Shown here: piece by piece, positions 8,265-17,497 of the stretch
How positions within the stretch are numbered: position 1 is the first letter of the stretch
Layout: each line of letters starts with the position of its first letter
Assembly (NCBI GenBank): GCA_902625725.1
Contig: CACOCY010000002.1
Span: 124,001-188,000 of the forward strand
DNA from: an uncultured SAR116 cluster alpha proteobacterium
GTDB lineage: Bacteria; Pseudomonadota; Alphaproteobacteria; Puniceispirillales; Puniceispirillaceae
DNA length: 64,000 nt
Direction: 5' to 3'
The notes under the pieces: model-generated
What the model was told of the DNA's origin: nothing
Seen by the model: only the letters and a program-made list of their open reading frames with translations
Database searches by the model: none
Program-made: the position numbers and the translations under genes

Positions 8265-8474
8265 TTAATTTTTCTTGCTTTGATTTGAATTACTAGTTGC
8301 CACGCGCTGAATTAAAAATGCCACAAAAATGACACTAAGTGCATAGACCAACACTGGCCATGGGCTGCTCATTAAGCCCTCTCTCAAAGACTCTTGTGCG
8401 CACATGAACGATTTTTTAAAATCGGACGCTTCAACTGAACTTTCAAAGAGTTCACAAATGGTCTTATTATCCAT
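8265..8474 (-). CDS. Small membrane protein, unknown
   Basis: A 69-residue protein with a polar, acidic N-terminal half (MDNKTICELFESSVEASDF), one hydrophobic segment near residues 38-56 (WPVLVYALSVIFVAFLIQ) and a short basic/Asn-Ser tail. Two cysteines are present in the N-terminal part. It lies 10 bases downstream of another small membrane protein on the same strand, so the two probably form a two-gene unit. I recognise no family. Confidence 0.5.
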   Translation of the reverse strand: MDNKTICELFESSVEASDFKKSFMCAQESLREGLMSSPWPVLVYALSVIFVAFLIQRVATSNSNQSKKN

Positions 8475-8484
8475 TTACAGACTT

Positions 8485-8910
8485 TCAAAATGATGATGAG
8501 CTAAATAACCTCACTATAAACATTAAAGTAAAATAGCCACCATTGATAGCCAAAATAAAACCAACAAAGATACAAATTTCTTTTGGTAAATCATTACCTA
8601 ACAGTGATGAAAAGAAATGTTTACCAGATATTACCCCCAGTTCTAAAAACCAGATGGATAAAAATGCTGCGTTTAAAATAAAGAAAGTTAGCTTACTCTG
8701 CGTTAATGTTAATATACTTAAAGCCATCACTATTGAAACGACCAAAAAGTTAACAGCTAATGGTAGTTTATACACTTTAACATTTAACCTTTTTAATAAA
8801 AATAGTGGCTCTTTATAATACAATGCGATTCTCGACAGTCCAAATATTAAGCCCAAATGTATGAGTGACAAAATCCAAAACTTTGTAATTAGCAAGAAGT
8901 CCACTTTCAA
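8485..8910 (-). CDS. Four-helix membrane protein, unknown
   Basis: A 141-residue, strongly hydrophobic protein with four predicted membrane segments: about 8-28, 50-69, 73-91 and 111-133. Basic residues cluster between helices one and two (KEPLFLLKRLNVKVYKL), suggesting that loop is cytoplasmic. I recognise no conserved motif. It probably shares a transcript with the small membrane protein 10 bases downstream. Confidence 0.55.
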   Translation of the reverse strand: MKVDFLLITKFWILSLIHLGLIFGLSRIALYYKEPLFLLKRLNVKVYKLPLAVNFLVVSIVMALSILTLTQSKLTFFILNAAFLSIWFLELGVISGKHFFSSLLGNDLPKEICIFVGFILAINGGYFTLMFIVRLFSSSSF

Positions 8911-9139
8911 TAAGCCTATCTAATTTACCACTTCATTTAGAGATAACCATAAATTATTCTATATTACAAAGTCTTGTCCTTATTTCTAATACCTTTATTA
9001 AATGGAAAAAAAACGTCTATTTTAATTACATTTTTGGGTGGGATACAGCAATAATGATTAATATCTAATTATCAAACGAAAAAGGGCCAAAATATTTTTA
9101 AAAATAAAATATAATATTGTATTTGGTTATAATATAGAA

Positions 9140-10017
9140 TTAATCTATTGGTTTAAGTTTTTTATTTTGATTTATATCTACTTGCTCGATAGAAGTTCCC
9201 CTTCTTATTTCATCATAAAAAACCACCTGTGTGGGCAACTCATTTGTTTTTTTCATTTTCTTATATTTACTTATAAAACTCCTATAAATTCCATATTTAA
9301 AATACGTATCCTTTGGAAAAAAAATATATTGGATTTTCATTAATTCTAAACTTCTTACGACCATTCACCCAAGCCTTTATTTTACTACCTTCATAATCAA
9401 GACAAAATGAAATATCAGTCCATTTAGATTTCATGTCTTTTAGGTGTGCTAATGTTTTATCTAAGGTCATATCCCTTACATTATTCGGATCACCAGAAAG
9501 TCTGTGCCATTTGAAAACAAGTTTTCCTTTTTAAGCACCAGTTTGTATCAAAGAAGGAAACGATTTTATCCCCCAGTCTTTCCCTCTGGACCACCTCTTT
9601 GGTGAACTTGCCCTAAATCTGTATTTGTTGGATGCAAGTCAATGAATTCAGGAGACAGCTTTATACTATAGAAATAGCATTGTTTACCCTCCGGCTTTTG
9701 TCTGGGCCTACTTGAAAATTCAAATCTCTCTCACAGTCATTCCAACCATCCATTGGAAAACAATCTCCATTACGCAATTCAAAACGTTGGTATTTTTTTC
9801 CTAATCTCGCTTCTAAAGCGTCGTTTAACAAAGAAAAATTATAATTTTTCTGACCTTCCCCAAAAGTAAAGTGATTTTTATATCCAGATTGCTCGGGAGC
9901 TGTTAATGCTATCATGTTTTCTGTGTGGAAAGGCTCTGTTGTTGAACCTGCATTTGTTAGGCCTACTGTTCCTTTTATAAAGAATTAAGCTAAAGATGTT
10001 ATTATTACTATTTTCAT
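9140..10017 (-). pseudogene. Heparin lyase I family polysaccharide lyase, decayed
   Basis: Conceptual translation across several lesions gives one continuous protein of the heparin lyase I/polysaccharide lyase family. It starts at ATG 10017 with a signal peptide interrupted by a stop at codon 11 (9985-9987). Then come HFTFGEGQKNY and KKYQRFELRNGDCFPMDGW, a frameshift near 9681-9690, PTNTDLGQVHQRGGPEGK, a second frameshift in a G-run (minus-strand sense) near 9571, an in-frame stop at 9531-9533, KWTDISFCLDYEGSKIKAWV, a third frameshift in a homopolymer near 9317-9324, and finally TYFKYGIYRSFISKYK and PTQVVFYDEIRRGTSIEQVD. At least five lesions rule out simple sequencing error. The ancestral gene was probably a secreted polysaccharide-degrading enzyme. 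Confidence 0.85.
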
Positions 10018-10124
10018 GACACAATCTGAATTTTAGCCTTATAATATAGAATAATTCTAGCTATAAATTTAAAAAAAAATAAAAGAAAATGTAAAAATAT
10101 CCTCAGAATAATCAGGAAAGAAAA

Positions 10125-11546
10125 ATGATGACGCAACATGATTTTTATATAAATGGAGATTGGGTAAAATCAGAAAGTTCAGTTGAACTCGATGTTATTA
10201 ATCCTGCTACTGAACAAAGCGTTGCTAAAATTAGACTCGGCAACAAACAGGATGTTGAAAAAGCTGTCCTTGCTGCGCGCCAATCATTTGAAACTTACTC
10301 ACAAACTTCAGTCAATTTTAGATTAGACCTGTTAACTACCATAAGAGAAATTTATAAACGTAGATTAGATGATGTTGCTCACGCAATTCAGATTGAAATG
10401 GGGGCGCCCAATCATCTTGCCTATGGAGCACAAGCCAAAGTCGGTTTGGGGCATCTTAAGGCAGCAATAGAAGCACTGAAATCTCACGAGACAGAATATA
10501 AATATGGGGACTTTATAGTTAGACATGAACCTATAGGAGTATGTGGTTTAATCACACCCTGGAATTGGCCAATAAATCAAGTTTTGTCTAAACTAGCTCC
10601 ATGTCTTGCTTCTGGATGCACCGCTATTTTAAAACCCTCTGAAATAGCACCTCTGTCGTCTCTCGTGATATGTGAAATACTAGATGAAGCAAAAGTGCCT
10701 AAAGGTGTTTTTAATCTTATTAATGGCACTGGCGCAGTTGTTGGAGAGGCAATGTCTTCCCATACTGATATTGATATGATGTCGTTTACAGGTTCAACGA
10801 AGGCTGGCATTGCTGTAGCTAAAGCATCTGCTGATAGTGTTAAAAGAGTGTGTCAAGAATTAGGAGGAAAGTCGGCAAATATCATTCTTGATGACGAAAT
10901 ATTTGAGAAATCGATTAAGATGGGTGTGCAGGAATGTATGGAAAATACAGGCCAGTCCTGCAATTCCCCAACTCGCATGCTTGTGCCCGTTCATCGAAAA
11001 GATGAAGCCTATTCAATCGCTAAAGAGGTGGCCAAGAATATCGTTACGGGAGCCCCCGACGATAATGAGACGAATATCGGACCTGTTGTAAGTGAGGTTC
11101 AATTTGAGAGAGTGCAAAAACTTATTCAAGTTGGAATAGAGGAAGGAGCTAAATTACTGACGGGAGGAACTGGAAAGCCAGATGGATTAAAAATTGGCTT
11201 TTATGTAAAACCTACAGTTTTTGGTGATGTTAGAAATGATATGACCATTGCACAAGAGGAAATATTTGGACCAGTGCTCTCCATAATACCCTATGAGAAC
11301 ATTAATAACGCAGTATCTATTGCAAATGACACTGATTACGGATTAGCTGCTTATGTATCTGGAAATGATAACGATCAACTACACGGTATTGCCAGACGAC
11401 TACGTGCTGGACAAATACATCTAAATTATGGTTCAGGTGGAGCAAAAGCGCCGTTTGGAGGTTATAAACAATCTGGAAACGGTCGTGAGAAAGATAAGTG
11501 GGGATTAGAGGAGTTTCTAGAGGTAAAAGCTATCATCGGGATATAA
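10125..11546 (+). CDS. NAD(P)-dependent aldehyde dehydrogenase
   Basis: A full-length 473-residue member of the aldehyde dehydrogenase superfamily. Key residues visible are N147 in TPWNWPINQ, K170 in LKPSEIAP, E245 in CQELGGKSANI, the nucleophile C279 in NTGQSCNSPTR, and EEIFGPV near 385. Two adjacent ATG codons (10125, 10128) follow an AGGAAAG ribosome binding site. The substrate is not determined by the sequence. It stands as a single gene beside the lyase pseudogene, divergent from it. Confidence 0.93.
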   Translation: MMTQHDFYINGDWVKSESSVELDVINPATEQSVAKIRLGNKQDVEKAVLAARQSFETYSQTSVNFRLDLLTTIREIYKRRLDDVAHAIQIEMGAPNHLAYGAQAKVGLGHLKAAIEALKSHETEYKYGDFIVRHEPIGVCGLITPWNWPINQVLSKLAPCLASGCTAILKPSEIAPLSSLVICEILDEAKVPKGVFNLINGTGAVVGEAMSSHTDIDMMSFTGSTKAGIAVAKASADSVKRVCQELGGKSANIILDDEIFEKSIKMGVQECMENTGQSCNSPTRMLVPVHRKDEAYSIAKEVAKNIVTGAPDDNETNIGPVVSEVQFERVQKLIQVGIEEGAKLLTGGTGKPDGLKIGFYVKPTVFGDVRNDMTIAQEEIFGPVLSIIPYENINNAVSIANDTDYGLAAYVSGNDNDQLHGIARRLRAGQIHLNYGSGGAKAPFGGYKQSGNGREKDKWGLEEFLEVKAIIGI

Positions 11547-11655
11547 CACCAAATAATGGATTTAGATTATGGTGATACATAGCTAATCATTTATGAAATG
11601 AAATCCTTGTTATAAACTATTGAATATACGCATTATAATAGAAATAAAAATACGT

Positions 11656-12105
11656 TTATCTGTTTTCTAACTCCTCAAGCAAAAGCATTAATCTCTCCCC
11701 AACTGCTGCTTCTTCAAAGCTTTCAACAATACAACCGTCGTTTTCTAACCAAGGTAACTTATAATTGGTAAAAATTTCACTTTTAGGTTTGAATTCAATT
11801 GATTTTTCAAAAATACCTATTGGATATGCTCCCATTCCAGGGAATGCCTCTGCTATAGAGACTATTCTGCAGCCGCAAATTGGGCAAAAATGCGCACTTA
11901 CTTCCATGCCGCTACCACCTAAATAGTTATAAACTGTGGTTTCACCAGTTACTCTTATCTCCTCATCTGCATACAAAGCTGCTATTGCAACTGAACCAAA
12001 TAGAATTCTGCATCTATTGCAATTACAAAGATTAACCACCATTGGTTCTAATTCGGTCTCTAATTTTACGGCGCCACAATGACAACCACCGGAATGTTTA
12101 CTCAA
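11656..12105 (-). CDS. GFA/CENP-V family zinc protein
   Basis: A 149-residue protein of the glutathione-dependent formaldehyde-activating enzyme (GFA)/CENP-V fold. Its zinc ligands are visible: GCHCG (C8, C10), LCNCNRCR (C27, C29, C32) and HFCPICGCR (about 93-100). The start is a TTG with GGAGAAA upstream at seven bases. Members were named for S-hydroxymethylglutathione formation, but most have no proven substrate. It is a single gene; a link to the neighbouring aldehyde dehydrogenase is only positional and they are convergent. Confidence 0.85.
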   Translation of the reverse strand: MSKHSGGCHCGAVKLETELEPMVVNLCNCNRCRILFGSVAIAALYADEEIRVTGETTVYNYLGGSGMEVSAHFCPICGCRIVSIAEAFPGMGAYPIGIFEKSIEFKPKSEIFTNYKLPWLENDGCIVESFEEAAVGERLMLLLEELENR

Positions 12106-12302
12106 TTTATTTCTCCAATAAAATTTATGTAATTAACCCCTAATTAAATAGATTTACGTTATTTTCCTATCAGACAAAAACCATGTAATAAAAATTAATT
12201 CTCTTCCATAAGATCTCCCATTTACCAAAAAACTCACACCCGAGAGAAGAGATTAATTTAACGAAGAGAAAAAATAATCAAAATATGGTAAATAACTTCG
12301 TG

Positions 12303-12935
12303 CTAAACTTGCTTGGCCCAATAATCTTCAGAATTCTTGAACTCTTGCCATTTTTCTGCTGTCTCAGCTCCCTCTATCATAGATGCACTTGTTCCTGTTA
12401 GTACTTTGTGATGATCAATATTTAGTGTTCTAAGCCATCTTTGCTGACCCATTGTAATTGAAACGAAATATCCAATCTCAACAATCTCTGCTTCCGAAAA
12501 ATACTGATATAATTGTTCCCACAAACTATCATCACACTCTAAATCCCATACAATTGCCTGAGTGTATCTCAAAGCAGCCTTTTGTTTTTCATTATATCTG
12601 TCTGATTTTTCAAAATTGAGCAAATCTTTATAATCTTTCTCTATAAGACCTTTATTTTTAGATTGGATTGAACGTTGATTGCCACAATATTCACATTTCA
12701 CTGAATGTGATACGTATACTCTGCAAAGTTCTTTAATCGTATGTTCGGCAATTCCCTCATGGAAAACCGTTTGCCAAGTGTTTGCAAAAGACCAAAAGGC
12801 TGCAGGAACGTGAGCTCTAATTGCTTGGCTTTCTGGCCTTGGTGTGCCTCTAACTTTACATCTCTCTAATTCGGCACGCATGTCTTCATCTTTTATTGTT
12901 TCAGGTTCAACATAACTTATACGTTGCGTTGTCAT
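12303..12935 (-). CDS. Carboxymuconolactone decarboxylase/AhpD-like protein
   Basis: A 210-residue all-helical protein resembling the carboxymuconolactone decarboxylase/AhpD-like group. The central motif CEYCGNQRS supplies a CxxC pair as in AhpD-like thiol proteins, but lacks the histidine that follows in classical AhpD. Preceding text AFWSFANTWQTVFHEG and the later KQKAALRYTQAI fit this family. The ATG at 12935 is preceded by GGAGGG; the TTG 12 bases further up lies inside that ribosome binding site and is rejected as start. Activity unknown. Confidence 0.8.
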   Translation of the reverse strand: MTTQRISYVEPETIKDEDMRAELERCKVRGTPRPESQAIRAHVPAAFWSFANTWQTVFHEGIAEHTIKELCRVYVSHSVKCEYCGNQRSIQSKNKGLIEKDYKDLLNFEKSDRYNEKQKAALRYTQAIVWDLECDDSLWEQLYQYFSEAEIVEIGYFVSITMGQQRWLRTLNIDHHKVLTGTSASMIEGAETAEKWQEFKNSEDYWAKQV

Positions 12936-13079
12936 TACACCCTCCAATCCTTAGACCGCATATGGTTAATTTTATGTAAATCAAAAGTTGCTAGCATGAT
13001 CCACTTTTGAAACAATAGTGCCATAAAAAATGCACAACACAAAGGCAGTTCTTATTTAGGATAGTTTTTTGGAGGAATC

Positions 13080-13256
13080 CTACAAATAAAAATCATTAAA
13101 ATAGTATCCTGCATCACCAGTTATGAAAAAAAGGGCCGTTTCTAATATTAAACCAAGTGTCAAAGCAGCAAAAAATCGAATGCGGTCTGATATATCAAAT
13201 TTAATAAATATTGGTCGGCTTAAGTAATAAAAAAAAATAAAAAAAAGACCTGTCAT
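13080..13256 (-). CDS. Possible small membrane protein
   Basis: A 58-codon frame in the gap between the CMD-like and cyclase genes. The ATG at 13256 is preceded by AAGGA at five bases. The product has two hydrophobic stretches (LFFIFFYYL near the start and FFAALTLGLILETALFFI in the middle) around a charged piece (KFDISDRIR). I recognise no family. The good ribosome binding site and the two-helix layout support a real gene; the AT-rich setting makes hydrophobic chance frames common. The remaining gap on both sides (12936-13079 and 13257-13501) shows no other feature I can support. Confidence 0.4.
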   Translation of the reverse strand: MTGLFFIFFYYLSRPIFIKFDISDRIRFFAALTLGLILETALFFITGDAGYYFNDFYL

Positions 13257-13501
13257 AAAATTCCTTTATAAATTTACTTTGGGTTTAAGAGGCTTTTGAG
13301 AGTCTCCTCAAACTGTGATTAATTAAAATGACAAATAAACTATCATATTTTATTTTTAACCTATTTTTGAATCCTCTTTGAAAAAGAGTCAAAATTTTTA
13401 TCATATTTCATACATGGAGGTAATTTTATTTTTAATAAAATAAAAAATAATATAGTCTATTTTTATAGCTTTAATTATTATAGCTGTGCTTATAAAATAA
13501 G

Positions 13502-15370
13502 ATGAAATTCCAAAAATTGAAACAAAGTATCAGTATTTCTATGAATGAAAATGTTGTAAAATTAGAAAATAATTTCAATCAGGTTATAGAACGCAAAATT
13601 GCAGTCATATTTGTTACAGACGTTGTTGGCTTTAGTAAATTAATGGAGATTAGTGAGGATAAAACATTAAAGAGTTTTAGGGCCTGTAGAGATATATTAG
13701 ATAATTTATTTTCAGAGCATGGTGGAAGGATTTTTAATACTGCTGGAGATTCCGTTTTAGCAGAATTTCAGAGTGCAGTTTCAGCGGTTGTTTGTGCAAG
13801 TGAATTTCAGAAACTTATAAAAGAAAGAAATGATACATTAACAAATGATTATAAAATATATTTTAGAGTTGGTATTAATATGGGAGATGTTATCGTCGAA
13901 GGAGAAAATCTTTATGGTGACGGTGTTAATGTTGCAGCAAGATTAGAGGCTCTTTCTCAGTCGGGTGGAGTTTGTTTATCTAAAAGTATAATGGACTTTG
14001 TAAATAAAAAAACAGAATTTCTTTTCAATGATTTAGGAGAACAAAAAGTAAAAAATACTATTGTCCATGCATTTGATCTTAATAATCCTGATTTAGAAAA
14101 GCGTTCTAATATTGATGAAACTGTTACTGCTGCTGCATCTGCAAAAATTAAAGAAGGTAGCGTGCCACCAACCATTGCTGTTTTACCTTTTATAAATTTG
14201 AGCACTGATCCAGAGCAAGAGTTTTTTGCGGATGGGATAACAGAAGATACAATCTCTTATTTTTCAAAATCAAAGACATTTCCAGTCGTTTCATTGAATT
14301 CAGTTTTGAAATATAAGAACACAAAAGAATCAACAAAAGATATAGCGAATGATTTAAACGCAAATTATTTGGTACAGGGTAGCATTCGAAAAGGTGGAAA
14401 TAAAGTAAGAATATCGGTGAAACTTACAGATGTACTTGAAGATATTCAAATTTGGTCTCAAACTTGGGATAGAATTTTAGACGATGTATTTGAAGTGCAG
14501 GATGAAGTATCACAAAAGGTTTCTGCTCTAGCTCAGCCAGTAATCATAATTAACGAACAAAATACGTTAAATAATAAGAAACTGGAGATTTTTAGCGCTT
14601 GGGATGAATATCTTCATGCATTAAACTCTTATGACAAAAATGGCGAGGCTAAAATTGTTGAAGAAAAAATCAAATATATTTACGAGGCAATAGAGCATGC
14701 AGAAAAATCGATCGCACTCGATAACAAATTAACCGATGCGTATAATGTTCTTGCATCAAGCTTATTTTTTCTAAGGTTAGAATCTTCTCTTCAACATGAC
14801 CGAGAGAAAAATGAAACCAGATTTAAAAGGGTTGCTGAAATAAGTTATAGCCTTGACCCCAACAATCCTGATTCTGTAATGAATATGGCATATTTGTATC
14901 GAATATCAGATGATGAAGTCAAATATCGGGAATTTGTTTACAAAGCAGTTGAAATAAACCCCCATCATCCGAGGTCATTATCAGCAAAAGGGATGCTTTA
15001 TTTAAATGAGTGTGATTATGATAATTCAATTGAGTTATTGAATAGGGCTTATGAAACCAACCCAAAAACGGTGCCTTTTTTTGAAATTATGCTCTTATTC
15101 TGTCATTTAGGGAAGAATGATTGGAATAGTGCTCATCAGTCGGTAGATAGAAGTATGCGAGAAAACGATCATAGCAGGTTTCATGCTTTTAAAGCTATTA
15201 TTTTAGCACATGAAGGTAAGATTGAAGAGAGCAAACTATGGCTTGAAAAATATCAGAAAAATAGACCAGAGATTAAAACATTAGAGGATTACGAGAAAGT
15301 GGTTCCAGGCGTGAACCAAGAGGTCAAAAATATTTTATTGGATGGAATACGAAAAGCAGGCCTTGAGTAA
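13502..15370 (+). CDS. Adenylate/guanylate cyclase with TolB-like and TPR regions
   Basis: A 622-residue cytoplasmic signalling protein. Residues about 32-200 form a class III cyclase catalytic domain: FVTDVVGFSKLM (metal Asp), FNTAGDSVLAEF (second metal Asp), FRVGINMGDV and YGDGVNVAARLEAL (Asp, Asn and Arg of the active site). Residues about 222-350 form the TolB-like domain (PTIAVLPFINLSTDPEQEFF, ADGITEDTISYFSK, YLVQGSIRKGGNKVRI). The C-terminal 250 residues contain TPR-like repeats, e.g. AEKSIALDNKLTDAYNVLAS and AVEINPHHPRSLSAKGMLYL. This architecture is common in rhizobia and relatives. It probably makes cAMP in response to a signal sensed by the C-terminal half. The 240 bases upstream are very AT-rich. 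Confidence 0.9.
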   Translation: MKFQKLKQSISISMNENVVKLENNFNQVIERKIAVIFVTDVVGFSKLMEISEDKTLKSFRACRDILDNLFSEHGGRIFNTAGDSVLAEFQSAVSAVVCASEFQKLIKERNDTLTNDYKIYFRVGINMGDVIVEGENLYGDGVNVAARLEALSQSGGVCLSKSIMDFVNKKTEFLFNDLGEQKVKNTIVHAFDLNNPDLEKRSNIDETVTAAASAKIKEGSVPPTIAVLPFINLSTDPEQEFFADGITEDTISYFSKSKTFPVVSLNSVLKYKNTKESTKDIANDLNANYLVQGSIRKGGNKVRISVKLTDVLEDIQIWSQTWDRILDDVFEVQDEVSQKVSALAQPVIIINEQNTLNNKKLEIFSAWDEYLHALNSYDKNGEAKIVEEKIKYIYEAIEHAEKSIALDNKLTDAYNVLASSLFFLRLESSLQHDREKNETRFKRVAEISYSLDPNNPDSVMNMAYLYRISDDEVKYREFVYKAVEINPHHPRSLSAKGMLYLNECDYDNSIELLNRAYETNPKTVPFFEIMLLFCHLGKNDWNSAHQSVDRSMRENDHSRFHAFKAIILAHEGKIEESKLWLEKYQKNRPEIKTLEDYEKVVPGVNQEVKNILLDGIRKAGLE

Positions 15371-15587
15371 TTAAAGGAAATAAGTGAAATCAATTAGTTA
15401 AATATCAATATTTAAGTCTATTCTTATAAGTGTAATCTGGTTGAGCTTTTTGTCTTAACCACTATCAATATTTTTCTAATAAACGGCAATTATAGTCGCA
15501 CTGAGAACTTTTAATGATAAAGATCATAACTATTGCTATTTTAAAGAATTACCCAACTAATGAAATCTCTGACATTACAGGTATCAA

Positions 15588-16007
15588 ATGCTAAAGAAAT
15601 GTCTAGCAATTTTAGAATTATTATTTTTTCTTTTAGGCATAAGCCTGCCTTTAATAGTCGTACAGGAGTTCTGGTTTTTTAGGAATGAAATTTCACTCAT
15701 TAATATAGTAATAGGCCTGCTCATGAATGGTGAATACCTGCTAAGTACCGTAATAACCGTTTTTGGCGTGATAGTTCCATTAATTAAGATTACAGGCAGA
15801 TTATTGAGTATTCCGTCCTTAAATAAGCTTCCATTACACAAATTTTCTATGTTAGATATATTCTTGATGAGTTTCGTCATATTTGCGAGTAAATTTTCTT
15901 TAATATTTAACGCAAAAATTGAAATTGGTTTTTATTTTCTTTTAGGGTCCATTTTAATTGGACTTCTACAGTTGGTCTTTTTCACTCATAAAAACTCTCA
16001 CTCTTAA
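15588..16007 (+). CDS. PqiA-like membrane protein
   Basis: A 139-residue integral membrane protein resembling a single paraquat-inducible protein A (PqiA) domain: four hydrophobic segments, a conserved GVIVPLIKI stretch after helix two and the KFSMLDIFLMSF motif opening helix three. The zinc-ribbon cysteines found in full-length PqiA are absent, as in many short alphaproteobacterial homologues. PqiA proteins work with MCE-domain PqiB/C in envelope lipid transport, but no pqiB neighbour is present here. It is a single gene. Confidence 0.75.
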   Translation: MLKKCLAILELLFFLLGISLPLIVVQEFWFFRNEISLINIVIGLLMNGEYLLSTVITVFGVIVPLIKITGRLLSIPSLNKLPLHKFSMLDIFLMSFVIFASKFSLIFNAKIEIGFYFLLGSILIGLLQLVFFTHKNSHS

Positions 16008-16369
16008 AAAAGTTTAAATACATCTAATATTCAAAATTCCTATCAGTTCTGGAAATACGTTTGCTAAACTGTTTTTTTAAATCGCTTTTACCTAAAAAAT
16101 TATTACTTTTATAATATTGTCACCAAACAGAGATAGGAGAGAAAAAGCGTAATTTCTTTGAACAAATGACTTGCTGGAGAAGAAAGCTTACTTTGTCATA
16201 TGCGCAATCTAGTTGAGACAAGAAATAAATAAAAAGAATGTCTTATACTGTGTTTTTATTAAGATATTAGTTAATAAACTGCGAAAAGCGCTTCTATAAA
16301 AAAATATAATAAATATCGTGGAGCAAGATGGACTACGGATAGGCAAGTCTTTACAGTAACAAAATCTAA
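16008..16369 (+). other. Intergenic stretch, nothing supported
   Basis: About 360 AT-rich bases between the PqiA-like gene and the NTF2-like remnant. I see no RNA gene, no convincing terminator and no reading frame with a good ribosome binding site. Part of it may be the decayed 5' region of the remnant that follows. Confidence 0.4.
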
Positions 16370-16723
16370 AAACGCCAAAAGGGAAAAAAGAGTCTTTTCG
16401 AAAAGTATACAAAAGCGTGGAATGAAAAAAATATTTCTGCCTTTGTGGAGTGTCATCATGATGATTATGAGTTAGTTATTCACTCAACTGGAGAAGTCAA
16501 AAAGATGGAGGATATAGACTGGGATCAAATGATGGAATGGATAGTTGCTGCGAACGTAGAAAAACATCGCTGTATTTATGAAAATGACAACATAATCGTA
16601 GAGCATCAAATACTTAGTTATGGATCAGGTGATAGAGAAGCACTGATGCTAGTACATCAGCTAAAGGATGGATTAATGTAGCGAACAGAAACCGGAGCAA
16701 CCTCGTTATCTACAAAAAGCTGA
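16370..16723 (+). pseudogene. NTF2/SnoaL-like protein, decayed at both ends
   Basis: The frame open from 16370 reads SLFEKYTKAWNEKNISAF, then DYELVIHSTGEV, DWDQMMEWIVAANVEKHRC and IVEHQILSYGSGDREALM, which resembles small NTF2/SnoaL-like proteins (helix-strand cone fold). No ATG, GTG or TTG lies between the upstream stop (16367-16369) and a GTG at 16445 that would drop the first helix. At the other end an in-frame TAG (16679-16681) is followed in the same frame by RTETGATSLSTKS, which looks like the family's conserved C-terminal tail; a TGG to TAG change would explain it. I therefore read it as a pseudogene, though a 78-residue product from GTG 16445 cannot be excluded. Confidence 0.6.
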
Positions 16724-16945
16724 CCCCACCCTTTTTATGAACCACAAAAACTGCACTCTCATTCCTATCTTATGCGAAGTACAACATCATAAACGGGAAC
16801 AAAACTAGCACGATATGATTTTATAAATTTAATCATCTTATAATTTGTTTTATTCAAGAGTTCTGATTTTGCACCAGAATATCTTTTTGGCCAAAATATA
16901 TCTTTGAAGAAATACATTTAATATCTTGTACTAATTGAAGAAATT

Positions 16946-17022
16946 TGGTCGGAGCGGCGGGATTCGAACCCACGACCCCTACACCCCCAGTGTAGTGCGC
17001 TACCAGGCTGCGCTACGCTCCG
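16946..17022 (-). tRNA. tRNA-Pro (anticodon GGG)
   Basis: The minus-strand sequence folds into a full cloverleaf of 77 nt with encoded 3' CCA. The acceptor strands CGGAGCG and CGCTCCG pair. The T arm contains GGTTCGAATCC. The anticodon stem CTACA/TGTAG encloses the loop CTGGGGG, giving anticodon GGG (proline, CCC/CCU codons). It lies just after the MerR gene on the same strand, a familiar position in alphaproteobacteria. Confidence 0.95.
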
Positions 17023-17068
17023 TCGTCCAATATGTTAAACTTTAAAAGCAGATTTAATAAAAAATGAG

Positions 17069-17497
17069 CTATTTAGAGAACTTAGAGATAAGCTCCCCTA
17101 ACCTTGATTCACTATCTTTAAGTACCTTCAATATTTTTTCACTAACTTCTGAATCTTCTGTAAACCTCATTGAAGTATGCAAACTATTGGCGCTATCCTT
17201 TACAATAGCTGATTTCTTGCTTTTCACTTCTGTTTTTTCTGGATTGGATTTTATATTAAGTTTAAGAACTTTTTGCGCACCCTTTATAGTGTAACCCTCT
17301 TGATACAAAAGTGTTCTTATTTGGTTCAGCACCTCAATATCCTCTGAACGATAATAACGTCTTCCTCCACTGCGCTTTATAGGCTTTACTTGCGTAAATT
17401 TAGTCTCCCAAAATCGGAGTACGTGTGACGGAACGTCCACTTTTTTTGATACTTCTGATATTGTTTTGTATGCGCCAACCGATTTCTCAGTTATCAT
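17069..17497 (-). CDS. MerR-family transcriptional regulator
   Basis: A 142-residue regulator with an N-terminal MerR winged-helix domain: [20 protein letters not shown] (about 11-30) followed by [20 protein letters not shown], the YY motif and wing of the family. The C-terminal 65 residues are charged and helical, with no metal-binding cysteines. Its start overlaps the stop of ihfA by four bases (ATGA type), so the two are translationally coupled. This ihfA-merR pair is conserved in alphaproteobacteria; the regulated targets are unknown. Confidence 0.9.
   Translation of the reverse strand: MITEKSVGAYKTISEVSKKVDVPSHVLRFWETKFTQVKPIKRSGGRRYYRSEDIEVLNQIRTLLYQEGYTIKGAQKVLKLNIKSNPEKTEVKSKKSAIVKDSANSLHTSMRFTEDSEVSEKILKVLKDSESRLGELISKFSK

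Noticed and set aside
8200-8265. Inverted repeat AAAGTTT...AAACTTT between convergent genes at 8.2 kb as a terminator
   Set aside because: Weak A/T stem with a 13-base loop and no proper T-run; not enough to annotate.
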